From an uncultured Flavobacteriales bacterium (GTDB lineage Bacteria; Bacteroidota; Bacteroidia; Flavobacteriales_D; Crocinitomicaceae), in NCBI GenBank assembly GCA_913031405.1, contig CAJWCX010000011.1, forward strand, positions 1-12,295: 12,295 nucleotides of DNA, in the 5' to 3' direction. The notes beneath the pieces were generated by a model that was not told the DNA's origin, ran no database searches, and worked only from the letters and a program-made list of their open reading frames with translations. Each line of letters opens with the position of its first letter. Positions within the stretch are counted from its first letter, which is position 1. Shown in pieces: positions 1 through 7,778 of this stretch. A program made the translations under genes and the position numbers.

Positions 1-2459
1 TTTACTGTTGTGTCATTTTTAAACACCCCAAACTCAGATTTAAGCATCTCTTTGATTTGTTTTTTCTCTTGCTCACGGTACTCCTTCGCTTTTTGTTTTT
101 GTTTTTCTCGATCCCACTCCAATACAGGGTCATATATATCACCCGTCATTTTTAAAAACATGGATAATCCTGTCCCGTCATCGATAACCACACCGAACTC
201 ACTATCCCTATCGTTTTTAAGAAGGTCTCTAAACCTAAAGTCAAACCTGTAATCCACCTGATTTGAAAAGGTATGCGTACCCGAAACGTTCATGTTCAAG
301 GCTGAAGAGGAGATGCTCATGCTGGGAATACGTACCATTTCATTTTTAATAGTGATTTGGTTTTTCAAGGTACTAAACGAGATGTTCTGAAGCCTCTTTT
401 CTAATAAGCTCATGTTCTTTTTGCCCAAGACTAATTTAGCCGGACTATCCTTAACGCTTTCTGCAATATCTGTCATTATCGATGCGTTTTTCAATTCACC
501 CTGTTGAATTTCTATATCCATCTTGCTATCGATTGAAGGATAGTGAATGCCTGTCCCTAAATTAAATTCTGCATTAAGGCGCATATTCAGGCTGGCCCTT
601 CCAGATATGTTTTCAGATAAAATAACGTCCTGATAAAAGTTGTTCCATTCCTTAAATGCCCTCTTAACGTCAACCCCATATGAAGAAAGCTGAGTTCTAA
701 GCTCAAATTTTTCAGGGGTGGTTTCCTCAATGCCCAAACTTCCTCTAACTCGAGACCCTGAATTTTCAAGACTCAAATTAGAAAAATGGACACGTCGGTT
801 TTTAATATTCATCTCTCCTTTTATTTTTTCATATCGGTGTCCGCTATATTCGATTGTTCCAACCGAAATAGAAACGTTCCCGTTAAGATTATCTGGCAGA
901 GCATAAATCTCTCCATCCGCTATTTTTTCCTCTTTTGTGGTAGACCCAAGGTCTTCGAGCAGTATTTGGTCTCCTTTAACATCTATATTTACAGAAAGGT
1001 CCCCCGAGTTGTATAAATAATTAAAAACGTTAGAAAAAGACCCTTTCAGCTGAAGGTCCGAATTATCGACCCGTAATGAGAAATCCTGAACCCTAACCTC
1101 TCGGGTTGTAAATTTTAAATGCCCACTCACTTCTTTAAATTCTCTCTTATCGTTTTCTAGTTTAAAATTGCTGCTTTTAATAGCTACATCCCCACTACAA
1201 CGATTCAACTGAAGGTCTTTATTGTCTCTTTTAACGGCCTCAAAATCACAAAACACCTGAAGCATTCCGTTGATCTGATCAAATTCAGGCAATTGAAAAA
1301 TTCGATGTGCTGATTTTAAATTAATCGTTCCCTTTGCAAAGCCCACAAATTTTGGGTTTTCAAAGTCAAGAACAGATAGGTGACCCGAAAAGGGACCTGT
1401 TTCAGACTCAAAGCTTACTGCCTTTAACAAAAGTTCCTCAACCGTGGAATCCTTTTTAATGTAGTGACCCCGCATTTGAATATCATCAAAGGTAAGGTTC
1501 TCCAAAGGCTCTGTTATTTTTCCGTCTTCAATTGAAAAGCTACACGCTATATCTACAGGGTCTGTGGCGCCAGTTCCTCCTTCAAGAAGGAGGTCAAAGT
1601 CTAATACCCCGCTTCCCGAGAGGTTTTTTAGGTGGTTGTCTCGATCTATTGAGAATTTCTCTACCACATCTGTAAGCTGAATCGATTTCGAGGTAATATG
1701 AAAACGAAGACTGTCTTGATCAAGACAACCGTCAATATTAAATGGAAGACCTCCTATTTGAATTTGAGCCATTGGAAGATTAGTCACCAAGTTTTTTTGA
1801 TCGACATTAACCTTTAAATCGAATTCAATCTCCTGATTTTTGATTAGTGTGACCCCCGAACTCTGGGCACTGCTTAGTAAGATTTCTCCACTGGTAAGCA
1901 TTTCAAACTCTTCCGTTGATAATTCACCTGTTAAGTTAACCTTATTGAACAATGTACGGTACTCTTGGTGAGTGACTTCATTAAGGTAGCTCACCGTCAT
2001 AGACTTTAAGGTCACGGACTGAAGCTCGAGCTTAAATTCTGAATCGGCATTGTCCTCATAGCTCTTGATAATATTATAGTTATCTGATCCCGTTGAGTCC
2101 ACATACAAGTGAAGCTCACCACCGGAAACATTGATTTGTTTTAAGTTGTAGTCTCCCGAAACAAGGTCAAAGGGGTTGAATCTTAAATTAAACTTTTTAC
2201 TTTTTAGAAGGCTTCTATTTGTATTCTGGCTCGGAATTTTAACATCGAGTAAGTCAACTGAAATATTTGGAAAGCTGGACCAAAAAGCAAGTTCAACATC
2301 TCTAACCTCCATAGGAACTTCAAGGTTTTTGTTGATCTCGGTGATCGTTCTCTCGATGATTTTGTCTTTGAATGCAAAAATTAAAACAGAAATAAGCAAG
2401 AAAAGGCCTGATAGGATTCCAAAAGTCCATTTTGCAATTTTAATTACCCGGTTTTTCAT
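1..2459 (-). CDS. AsmA-family envelope protein (3' end beyond the window)
   Basis: An uninterrupted minus-strand frame gives 819 codons from the ATG at 2457-2459 to the left edge, with no stop reached. The protein begins MKNRVIKIAKW, followed by one hydrophobic segment at about residues 10-30. It is thus probably anchored in the inner membrane with a long periplasmic part. Just after the anchor comes SFPNISVDLLDVKI, a pattern typical of Bacteroidota AsmA-like proteins. The body is a long series of short beta-strand-like units, as expected of the AsmA/TamB bridge-like fold. The last visible stretch is highly charged (EWDREKQKQKAKEYREQEKK, then KSEFG), a tail seen in this family, so little is probably missing. 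AsmA-like proteins are linked to outer-membrane assembly and phospholipid transport, but the exact role here is unknown. Start choice: in-frame ATGs also lie at 2477 and 2543. I prefer 2459 because it places the membrane anchor at the extreme N-terminus and is preceded by purine-rich AGAAAAGAA. Expression is divergent from lysS. Confidence 0.85.
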   Translation of the reverse strand, partial: MKNRVIKIAKWTFGILSGLFLLISVLIFAFKDKIIERTITEINKNLEVPMEVRDVELAFWSSFPNISVDLLDVKIPSQNTNRSLLKSKKFNLRFNPFDLVSGDYNLKQINVSGGELHLYVDSTGSDNYNIIKSYEDNADSEFKLELQSVTLKSMTVSYLNEVTHQEYRTLFNKVNLTGELSTEEFEMLTSGEILLSSAQSSGVTLIKNQEIEFDLKVNVDQKNLVTNLPMAQIQIGGLPFNIDGCLDQDSLRFHITSKSIQLTDVVEKFSIDRDNHLKNLSGSGVLDFDLLLEGGTGATDPVDIACSFSIEDGKITEPLENLTFDDIQMRGHYIKKDSTVEELLLKAVSFESETGPFSGHLSVLDFENPKFVGFAKGTINLKSAHRIFQLPEFDQINGMLQVFCDFEAVKRDNKDLQLNRCSGDVAIKSSNFKLENDKREFKEVSGHLKFTTREVRVQDFSLRVDNSDLQLKGSFSNVFNYLYNSGDLSVNIDVKGDQILLEDLGSTTKEEKIADGEIYALPDNLNGNVSISVGTIEYSGHRYEKIKGEMNIKNRRVHFSNLSLENSGSRVRGSLGIEETTPEKFELRTQLSSYGVDVKRAFKEWNNFYQDVILSENISGRASLNMRLNAEFNLGTGIHYPSIDSKMDIEIQQGELKNASIMTDIAESVKDSPAKLVLGKKNMSLLEKRLQNISFSTLKNQITIKNEMVRIPSMSISSSALNMNVSGTHTFSNQVDYRFDFRFRDLLKNDRDSEFGVVIDDGTGLSMFLKMTGDIYDPVLEWDREKQKQKAKEYREQEKKQIKEMLKSEFGVFKNDTTV

Positions 2460-2625
2460 TTCTTTTCTAAAGTACATTGATAATGAAGTCCTTTTTCGAT
2501 GTTTTCTTTGATTTATCAACTCAATGATGTGAGTTCGTAACATTATTGTTGTCTTTACGGTATTTTTTATAAATGGACTGTATTTGAATCCTGTACATTA
2601 TCTTTGCACCCATAAAGCATTTACA
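2460..2625. promoter_or_regulatory. Divergent intergenic region between the AsmA gene and lysS
   Basis: This 166-base AT-rich stretch separates two divergently transcribed genes and must hold both of their promoters. On the plus strand it contains a perfect Bacteroidota -7 box (listed separately). On the minus strand the nearest candidate is TACTTTAG, 10 bases before the AsmA ATG. It matches TAnnTTTG at all but one fixed position and has no convincing -33 partner. Two in-frame upstream ATGs for the AsmA gene also fall here. I see no strong hairpin, riboswitch or small gene. Confidence 0.6.
2599..2606 (+). promoter_or_regulatory. Bacteroidota -7 element for lysS
   Basis: TATCTTTG matches the Bacteroidota housekeeping -7 consensus TAnnTTTG exactly and lies 19 bases before the preferred lysS ATG. 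Transcription would begin only a few bases upstream of the start codon, giving a very short leader. The -33 region is weak: a TTTG at 2583-2586 is too close (12-base spacer), and the correctly spaced position around 2577-2580 reads only ACTG. This box supports the ATG at 2626 over the TTG at 2584, which would lie upstream of the predicted transcript start. Confidence 0.6.
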
Positions 2626-4329
2626 ATGAGCCTTCAGGAATTATCAGAACAAGAACTTTTTAGAAGGGAATCCCTTAAAAAGCTTAGAAAGCTTGGTATT
2701 GAACCCTTCCCCGCTCAACTATACCCGGTTGATGCCCTGTCCAAAGAAATAAAGGATAATTACAGTGAGGGAAAGGCCGTTTGTCTTGCTGGACGAATCA
2801 TGGGAAAGCGCATTATGGGTAAGGCCTCTTTTGCAGAAATGCAAGACTCCTCGGGGAGAATACAGCTCTACTTCAATCGAGATGAAATCTGCCCCGGAGA
2901 AGACAAAACGATATACAATGAGGTCTTTAAAAAATTACTTGATTTGGGTGACTTTATCGGGATTAACGGAACCGTTTTTAAAACACAGGTGGGTGAAATT
3001 TCTGTAAATGTTAAAACCTTGACGGTTTTAAGCAAGGCAATCAAGCCTCTTCCGCTTCCCAAAACGGATTCAGAAGGAGTTATTCACGATGCTTTCACCG
3101 ATCCAGAATCTCGTTACCGTCAGCGTTATGTAGATCTTGTGGTAAACCCAAACGTCAAAGAAACTTTTATAAAAAGATCTAAAATCATTTCTTCTATGAG
3201 GAATTTTCTCAATTCAAAAGAATACCTCGAAGTTGAGACCCCTATACTGCAATCCATACCTGGGGGTGCTGCAGCAAGACCTTTTGTCACGCATCATAAT
3301 GCCCTTGACATTCCATTATACCTGCGAATTGCAAATGAGCTGTATCTCAAAAGACTAATTGTTGGTGGTTTTGACGGGGTATATGAATTTGCCAAAGACT
3401 TCAGAAATGAAGGAATGGATAGGACACACAACCCTGAGTTTACACAGATGGAGATTTATGTAGCTTACAAAGACTACATCTGGATGATGGAGTTTGTAGA
3501 AGAAATGTTGGAAACCATTTGTATGGATGTTCTTGGAACAACTGATGTGCAGATTGGAGAAAATGCCGTCAGCTTTAAACGGCCGTTTAAAAGAATTTCC
3601 ATGATAGACTCCATAAAAGAACATACGGGAATTGACATTACCCCCATGAACGAAATAGAGCTTCGTGCAACCTGTGAAAAACTGGGTGTTGAAACCGACG
3701 AAAGCATGGGTAAAGGAAAGCTTATTGACGAAATATTTGGGGAGAAGTGTGAAGGTAATTACATTCAGCCTACATTTATTACAGACTACCCTGTTGAAAT
3801 GTCTCCATTATGCAAAAAACATCGAGACAACCCAGAGCTGACAGAAAGATTTGAGCTGATGGTGAATGGAAAGGAATTGGCCAATGCGTATTCAGAATTG
3901 AATGACCCTATTGATCAAAAAGAACGATTCGAAGAGCAGGTTCGCCTTTCCGAAAAAGGAGATGACGAAGCCATGTTTATCGACATGGATTTTGTTCGTT
4001 CTCTTGAATACGGTATGCCACCCACTTCAGGTATGGGAATTGGAATTGACCGTCTCTGTATGTTTCTCACTAATAACTCATCAATTCAGGAGGTCCTGTT
4101 CTTTCCGCAAATGAGACCTGAGGTAAAAACAGTAAAGCTCGAGCTAACGGAGAATGAAAAAGCCATTCACGAGGAACTTAAAAAAGTTAATAAATGCGAG
4201 CTTCAAGAGCTTCGATCTTTACTTGAAATGAGTAATAAAGCTTGGGACAAAGGAATGAAAGGCTTGGCTAAAAAAAGTGTTCTAAAGGTTTCTAAAGAAT
4301 CAGATGTCCTTTACGTAGAGCTTCTCTAA
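2626..4329 (+). CDS. lysS: Lysyl-tRNA synthetase, class II
   Basis: This cytoplasmic enzyme charges tRNA-Lys with lysine using ATP. The 567-residue product has the class II LysRS layout. An N-terminal OB-fold anticodon-binding domain covers about residues 50-135 (VCLAGRIMGKRIMGKASFAE). The catalytic core includes motif 1 near 184-207, motif 2 as FRNEGMDRTHNPEFTQ (259-274), and motif 3 as GMGIGIDRL (469-477). Residues from about 503 to 567 form an extra, winged-helix-like tail after the core. Bacterial LysRS usually ends near residue 500, and such a tail is common in Bacteroidota homologues. The ATG at 2626 (MSLQELSEQE) is chosen because it fits family N-termini and lies just downstream of a perfect -7 box. 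A TTG at 2584 would add 14 residues. No Shine-Dalgarno sequence is visible. The gene converges on the cyclase-dioxygenase gene with only 16 bases between stop codons. Confidence 0.97.
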   Translation: MSLQELSEQELFRRESLKKLRKLGIEPFPAQLYPVDALSKEIKDNYSEGKAVCLAGRIMGKRIMGKASFAEMQDSSGRIQLYFNRDEICPGEDKTIYNEVFKKLLDLGDFIGINGTVFKTQVGEISVNVKTLTVLSKAIKPLPLPKTDSEGVIHDAFTDPESRYRQRYVDLVVNPNVKETFIKRSKIISSMRNFLNSKEYLEVETPILQSIPGGAAARPFVTHHNALDIPLYLRIANELYLKRLIVGGFDGVYEFAKDFRNEGMDRTHNPEFTQMEIYVAYKDYIWMMEFVEEMLETICMDVLGTTDVQIGENAVSFKRPFKRISMIDSIKEHTGIDITPMNEIELRATCEKLGVETDESMGKGKLIDEIFGEKCEGNYIQPTFITDYPVEMSPLCKKHRDNPELTERFELMVNGKELANAYSELNDPIDQKERFEEQVRLSEKGDDEAMFIDMDFVRSLEYGMPPTSGMGIGIDRLCMFLTNNSSIQEVLFFPQMRPEVKTVKLELTENEKAIHEELKKVNKCELQELRSLLEMSNKAWDKGMKGLAKKSVLKVSKESDVLYVELL

Positions 4330-4345
4330 TTTAAATTTGTCATTG

Positions 4346-6328
4346 CTATACTTTTTCTTCCGCTCTTTTTAACTCATAAAATTTGTGCATGCAAAAAATA
4401 TGAGGAAAACTAATGCAAGACAGGAATACAAAAAATATAGAAATATTGGCTTCTATACTGCTGCCGAACTCCAGAAACGCAATCGCAAACAACACAAAAG
4501 CACCTATATTAAAAGGCAAAGACATTTTGAATAAGGTCCAATCGTTTTTTCCCAATGCCTTCTTTAGATGACCCCAGCCCATGTGACTGTGATGAAAAAT
4601 GAAATACACGCCAAAAGCAATAACAAGAGGAATCCATTGGGCTAAATAAAGAAACAACACTAGACCCAACCAGCTTCTTGTTTTATGATAAAATGATAAA
4701 AAACCTGCACTCAATAGGGACAGACCAAATATAAATTCGTTAGGCAAACTCGCGCTCCATCCCTGCACCTTAAGTAATCCTAAAATCTGATTTAGCTCCA
4801 CAATGTGAGAAGAAAACAGTGCGATAAAAAACAAAATACCCCAGATAAAACCTGTTAGCCTTGAATTGATTCCCCATTCCTCAATGTCGGTTTCTCCAAA
4901 ATGCCAAGCTGAATACAAAAGAAATGAAACCAAAGCAACGGTCGGAGATGCCAACCAAAGAAGATAGACAATACCCATTAGTCCTAAATATTTTACTACA
5001 AAAGAAAAAGTTATTCTTTTTGATTTTGACAATGACTCCGTCATATGGTCCATAGCCCCATGAGGAATACCCACCAAAAAAAGGCCCGCCAAAAGAACTC
5101 CGTATGAGACATAAATAGCTGCAGAATTTGAAAACAAACTGATGAGCGCAAAAAGCACTAGTGGTGTAAAAAGCATAATCTGTGACTTTGCTTTTTTCCA
5201 GCTCAAAACCAAGGTGGCTTTCAAGAAAATTCCGATTGGTAGCTTCGCGAACATCTTAAGGTCTTCCCATAAACTCGTTTTTTCATCTAAAAACCGCAGT
5301 ACATAGGCAGTAGATCTTGCTTGAAATAACCTGCGGAAAATGGGCCTTCCTTTACTAGGCCATAAGGCCAATATGAGAATCAACAGTTGGTCGTAAAAAC
5401 GAAACCTATAAGGGGCCTTTTGAGATTTCTTTTTAGCTGAAATGGATTGCGCATGGGCAAACATGTTTTTAAAAGCGTATCCCGTACTTGGTTTGACCTT
5501 ACTAGCACGAGTTCCTATAGACATCACATTTTTTTGATGCAGTGGTGTAGGCAGGTCCATAAACATGGGGATGACTCCCTTTTCAATTTCATTAATTTCA
5601 AAATCTCCAAATTGTTTCGAAATATATTCCTCAATAATTTCACTTGCTGGATCAATCGTGATCTTTTCAGATCCAAATCGGGTCAATTCAAAAAGAGCTT
5701 CATTTTGAGAAAACGGAAGAATGTACATGAACTGAGTATGTCCCTGCTGAGGTACATTAAAGTCCATTAAAGTTAATGAGCCTTTGTCTATGCTGTTTTC
5801 TTTTAGACGTACCTTGAGGCCCACAAAAGATTGATATATGTTTTGATCTTTGGGTAGGTTATCGGGTATTTCTGGAGGGCGTGCATCATAAATTTGATGA
5901 CCTTCATACTTCACGTTTCTAACAGTAATACTCGTTACTTCGCCACCTTCTAAAGAGGTAACTTTTTCATGTATAAAATCAGCCCCCAATGTTTCAAGAA
6001 TACTTTTAGCCGAATCATACAATTTAATGCTGCTAATATGATGGTAACGCAAACCTTCAATTTCTTCTGGCTGATTTTTATCTATGGCAATTCTTGACCA
6101 AACAGCTGAGGATAGTGATCCAAAGCGCTGAACGATTTCATCTTTTTCTGAAGCCCAAAAACAAAAAGTTTTATCATTTGTCTTTTTTTCAGAAGGATCC
6201 ACGACCAAAACCTTCTTTCCTTTAAGTAGCCCATGAAAGGACATTTCTTGCACAAGTATGCAGGTACTTGCACCAAGGCCGCAAAAGATTATGTCATAAG
6301 TATTATTTACAGAAACTGCACCTTTCAT
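4346..6328 (-). CDS. crtY-blh: Fused lycopene beta-cyclase / Brp-Blh beta-carotene 15,15'-dioxygenase
   Basis: One open 660-residue frame joins two carotenoid enzymes. Residues about 10-375 are an FAD-type lycopene cyclase. Signatures are a Rossmann start DIIFCGLGAS (12-21), NDKTFCFW (51-58), LMDF plus MYILPFSQNEALFELTRF (187-218), GVIPM (251-255), IGTRASKVKPSTGYAF (271-286), and a C-terminal RFLDEKTSLWEDL (345-357). Residues about 380-660 are a hydrophobic Brp/Blh domain with roughly eight membrane segments and conserved histidine motifs: GIPHGAMDH (420-428), SAWHFGETD (473-481), HHSHMGWGH (579-587) and FPHIFCMH (641-648). The known reactions are lycopene to beta-carotene, then oxidative cleavage to two retinals by a non-haem iron enzyme in the membrane. 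A TAG directly precedes the ATG, fixing the 5' limit. No break occurs at the junction (FLKATLVLSWKKAK). Retinal supply to a rhodopsin is inferred; no rhodopsin is in this window. Glycines in both FAD signatures are altered. The gene is probably co-transcribed with the two genes upstream. Confidence 0.9.
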   Translation of the reverse strand: MKGAVSVNNTYDIIFCGLGASTCILVQEMSFHGLLKGKKVLVVDPSEKKTNDKTFCFWASEKDEIVQRFGSLSSAVWSRIAIDKNQPEEIEGLRYHHISSIKLYDSAKSILETLGADFIHEKVTSLEGGEVTSITVRNVKYEGHQIYDARPPEIPDNLPKDQNIYQSFVGLKVRLKENSIDKGSLTLMDFNVPQQGHTQFMYILPFSQNEALFELTRFGSEKITIDPASEIIEEYISKQFGDFEINEIEKGVIPMFMDLPTPLHQKNVMSIGTRASKVKPSTGYAFKNMFAHAQSISAKKKSQKAPYRFRFYDQLLILILALWPSKGRPIFRRLFQARSTAYVLRFLDEKTSLWEDLKMFAKLPIGIFLKATLVLSWKKAKSQIMLFTPLVLFALISLFSNSAAIYVSYGVLLAGLFLVGIPHGAMDHMTESLSKSKRITFSFVVKYLGLMGIVYLLWLASPTVALVSFLLYSAWHFGETDIEEWGINSRLTGFIWGILFFIALFSSHIVELNQILGLLKVQGWSASLPNEFIFGLSLLSAGFLSFYHKTRSWLGLVLFLYLAQWIPLVIAFGVYFIFHHSHMGWGHLKKALGKNDWTLFKMSLPFNIGAFVLFAIAFLEFGSSIEANISIFFVFLSCISFPHIFCMHKFYELKRAEEKV

Positions 6329-6386
6329 CTACAGCATAACACACGAAACCCATGTTTTGTTTGATTTTTGTGTTGCAGAGTGGTGT

Positions 6387-7778
6387 TTACTTAATGATCA
6401 ACTTTTGTGATCCGCACTTAGTCTCTGTGCCCAAACCCATATGATACAACTCCAAAACATAGGTGCCGGATGAAAACGGCATGGTTAGCTGAGCATAGCT
6501 TTGGTCAAAATTTACGATCTCTTTTATTATTGCTCCCTTTTCATTTAATAAACGAATTTGAAGAGGACTAGCCAGGTCAGAAGGCAAACGAAGCGTTATT
6601 TGTTCTCCCTTGGATAATGGATTTGGATAGACTAAGGGCTCGTTTGGTTGGATAACCAAATCGAATAAAGAATGGTCAAACTCAAAAAGATACAACCCAG
6701 AAATACGATCTGAAACCAAAACGCGCTCATTGGAAAGCCTTGCATTGATTCCCCAGGCACCCCACATGGAAAAGGAATTGCCGGGTAGGTCGGTATGTGT
6801 ATCATACGACCCTATTTCTTTTGGAGGATTCGTCCTTAAATCATATATGCGCAGGCCTTTATTGTAATAAGCCACATAGGCCAAGTTTCCGTAGACCTCT
6901 ATGTTATGAGCCGTTTGATCATAGGGTTCATTTTCAACACCAAACAATTGCTGAACCTGAATCGTATAGTTTTCCGAAACAGCACACCTCTTTATTTTTG
7001 TGCCAGGCGTTTCGTCGGCAAAAACATAGGTTTTTCCATCTGCGCTTAAGCTTCCCTGATGGTTGTACCCTTGCTCTTGATAAAATTCAAGGTTGTTGAT
7101 ATATATTGGTGACAATGGATCTGAAAAATCATAGACTCGTATGCCCTGAAAACCACAGCTCAAAATTGCAATCTCATCTCGCACCTCAAGATCGTGAACC
7201 TCTGTTAAATCGTCAAATCCACTATAAAGAAGCTGAGGATAAAGAGGGGTCTCCAATGAAAACACCCTCAGCGGAATTAGTGTGCTCTCTGCACCATTTA
7301 TAATAGGTGTAACGAGGCATAAATACATCAGCTTACGAACAGAGTCAATGTATATATTATGAGCCCTTCCTACTCGTTCGTCTTGTATATCGGCCGCAAT
7401 CGACAGTTCGTTTGGAAGAGCGGTTAAATCAATAATTTGAAGTGATGCATTTCCTTCGTCCCCAATAGCATATAGATAGTTTCCATAATGCGCGAACTCT
7501 CGAGTAATGGCTTGAGAAGAAACATACCTGCCCTTAATACTATCAACAAATCTCAATTGGTTGTCATCTGTGATTTCAAAGACATGAGTTCCTTCTGTGG
7601 ATCCTATTACCCCATATTCACGGTCCTGATAGTTAAAGGCAAAGCACCCGCTGTAACGCACCTGACTGGTATTCGAAACCAATGAGCTGTCAGACCAATG
7701 ATCCAATAAAGAAACATTCTTGTTTTGGCCAAAAAGAAAGCCTGGCATGAGAAAAAACCAAATAAAAATCCGCTTCAT
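6387..7778 (-). CDS. Secreted choice-of-anchor B (LVIVD-repeat) protein with T9SS sorting domain
   Basis: The 463-residue product begins with a signal peptide (MKRIFIWFFLMPGFLFGQ, cleavage probably near residue 18). The mature start NVSLLDHWSD is typical of 'choice-of-anchor B' proteins. The middle, about residues 40-370, is built of beta-propeller/LVIVD-like units such as GVIGSTEGTHVFEITD, LQIIDLT, VYDFSDPLSP and LRIYDLRT. Conserved HN and HD steps occur (RAHNIYIDS, VHDLEV, TAHNIEVYG). The last ~81 residues (from VYPNPLSKG, about 383) form a type A T9SS C-terminal domain ending SGTYVLELY and QKLIIK. The protein is therefore expected to cross the outer membrane by the type IX system and be released or surface-attached. 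The molecular function of this family is not established. Its ATG overlaps the TGA of the upstream RNA methyltransferase gene (ATGA), implying coupled translation. The fused carotenoid gene follows 58 bases downstream with no recognisable promoter between. Confidence 0.88.
   Translation of the reverse strand: MKRIFIWFFLMPGFLFGQNKNVSLLDHWSDSSLVSNTSQVRYSGCFAFNYQDREYGVIGSTEGTHVFEITDDNQLRFVDSIKGRYVSSQAITREFAHYGNYLYAIGDEGNASLQIIDLTALPNELSIAADIQDERVGRAHNIYIDSVRKLMYLCLVTPIINGAESTLIPLRVFSLETPLYPQLLYSGFDDLTEVHDLEVRDEIAILSCGFQGIRVYDFSDPLSPIYINNLEFYQEQGYNHQGSLSADGKTYVFADETPGTKIKRCAVSENYTIQVQQLFGVENEPYDQTAHNIEVYGNLAYVAYYNKGLRIYDLRTNPPKEIGSYDTHTDLPGNSFSMWGAWGINARLSNERVLVSDRISGLYLFEFDHSLFDLVIQPNEPLVYPNPLSKGEQITLRLPSDLASPLQIRLLNEKGAIIKEIVNFDQSYAQLTMPFSSGTYVLELYHMGLGTETKCGSQKLIIK

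Noticed and set aside
10..252. Short plus-strand open frame near the left edge
   Set aside because: It lies wholly antisense to the continuous AsmA-family frame, has low-complexity Ser/Phe-rich content, and has no start signal. It is a shadow. The same applies to the plus-strand frames at 718-1016 and 2176-2511.
587..769. Minus-strand 60-residue frame within the AsmA gene
   Set aside because: It is in a different frame of the same strand as a much longer coherent gene and shows no family features.
2584..2625. TTG start extending LysS by 14 residues
   Set aside because: The segment MNPVHYLCTHKAFT is not family-like and contains the perfect TATCTTTG -7 box, so it is probably upstream of the transcript start.
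5174..5176. Internal ATG (Met385) as an independent start for a free Blh protein
   Set aside because: It is placed at the domain junction, but no ribosome-binding signal or promoter is visible before it, so a separate product cannot be supported from sequence.
6329..6386. Possible hairpin (AACACA...TGTGTT) between the secreted protein gene and the cyclase-dioxygenase gene
   Set aside because: The arms are only about 6 bases with a loop over 20 bases and no T-run, so they are not a convincing terminator or attenuator.
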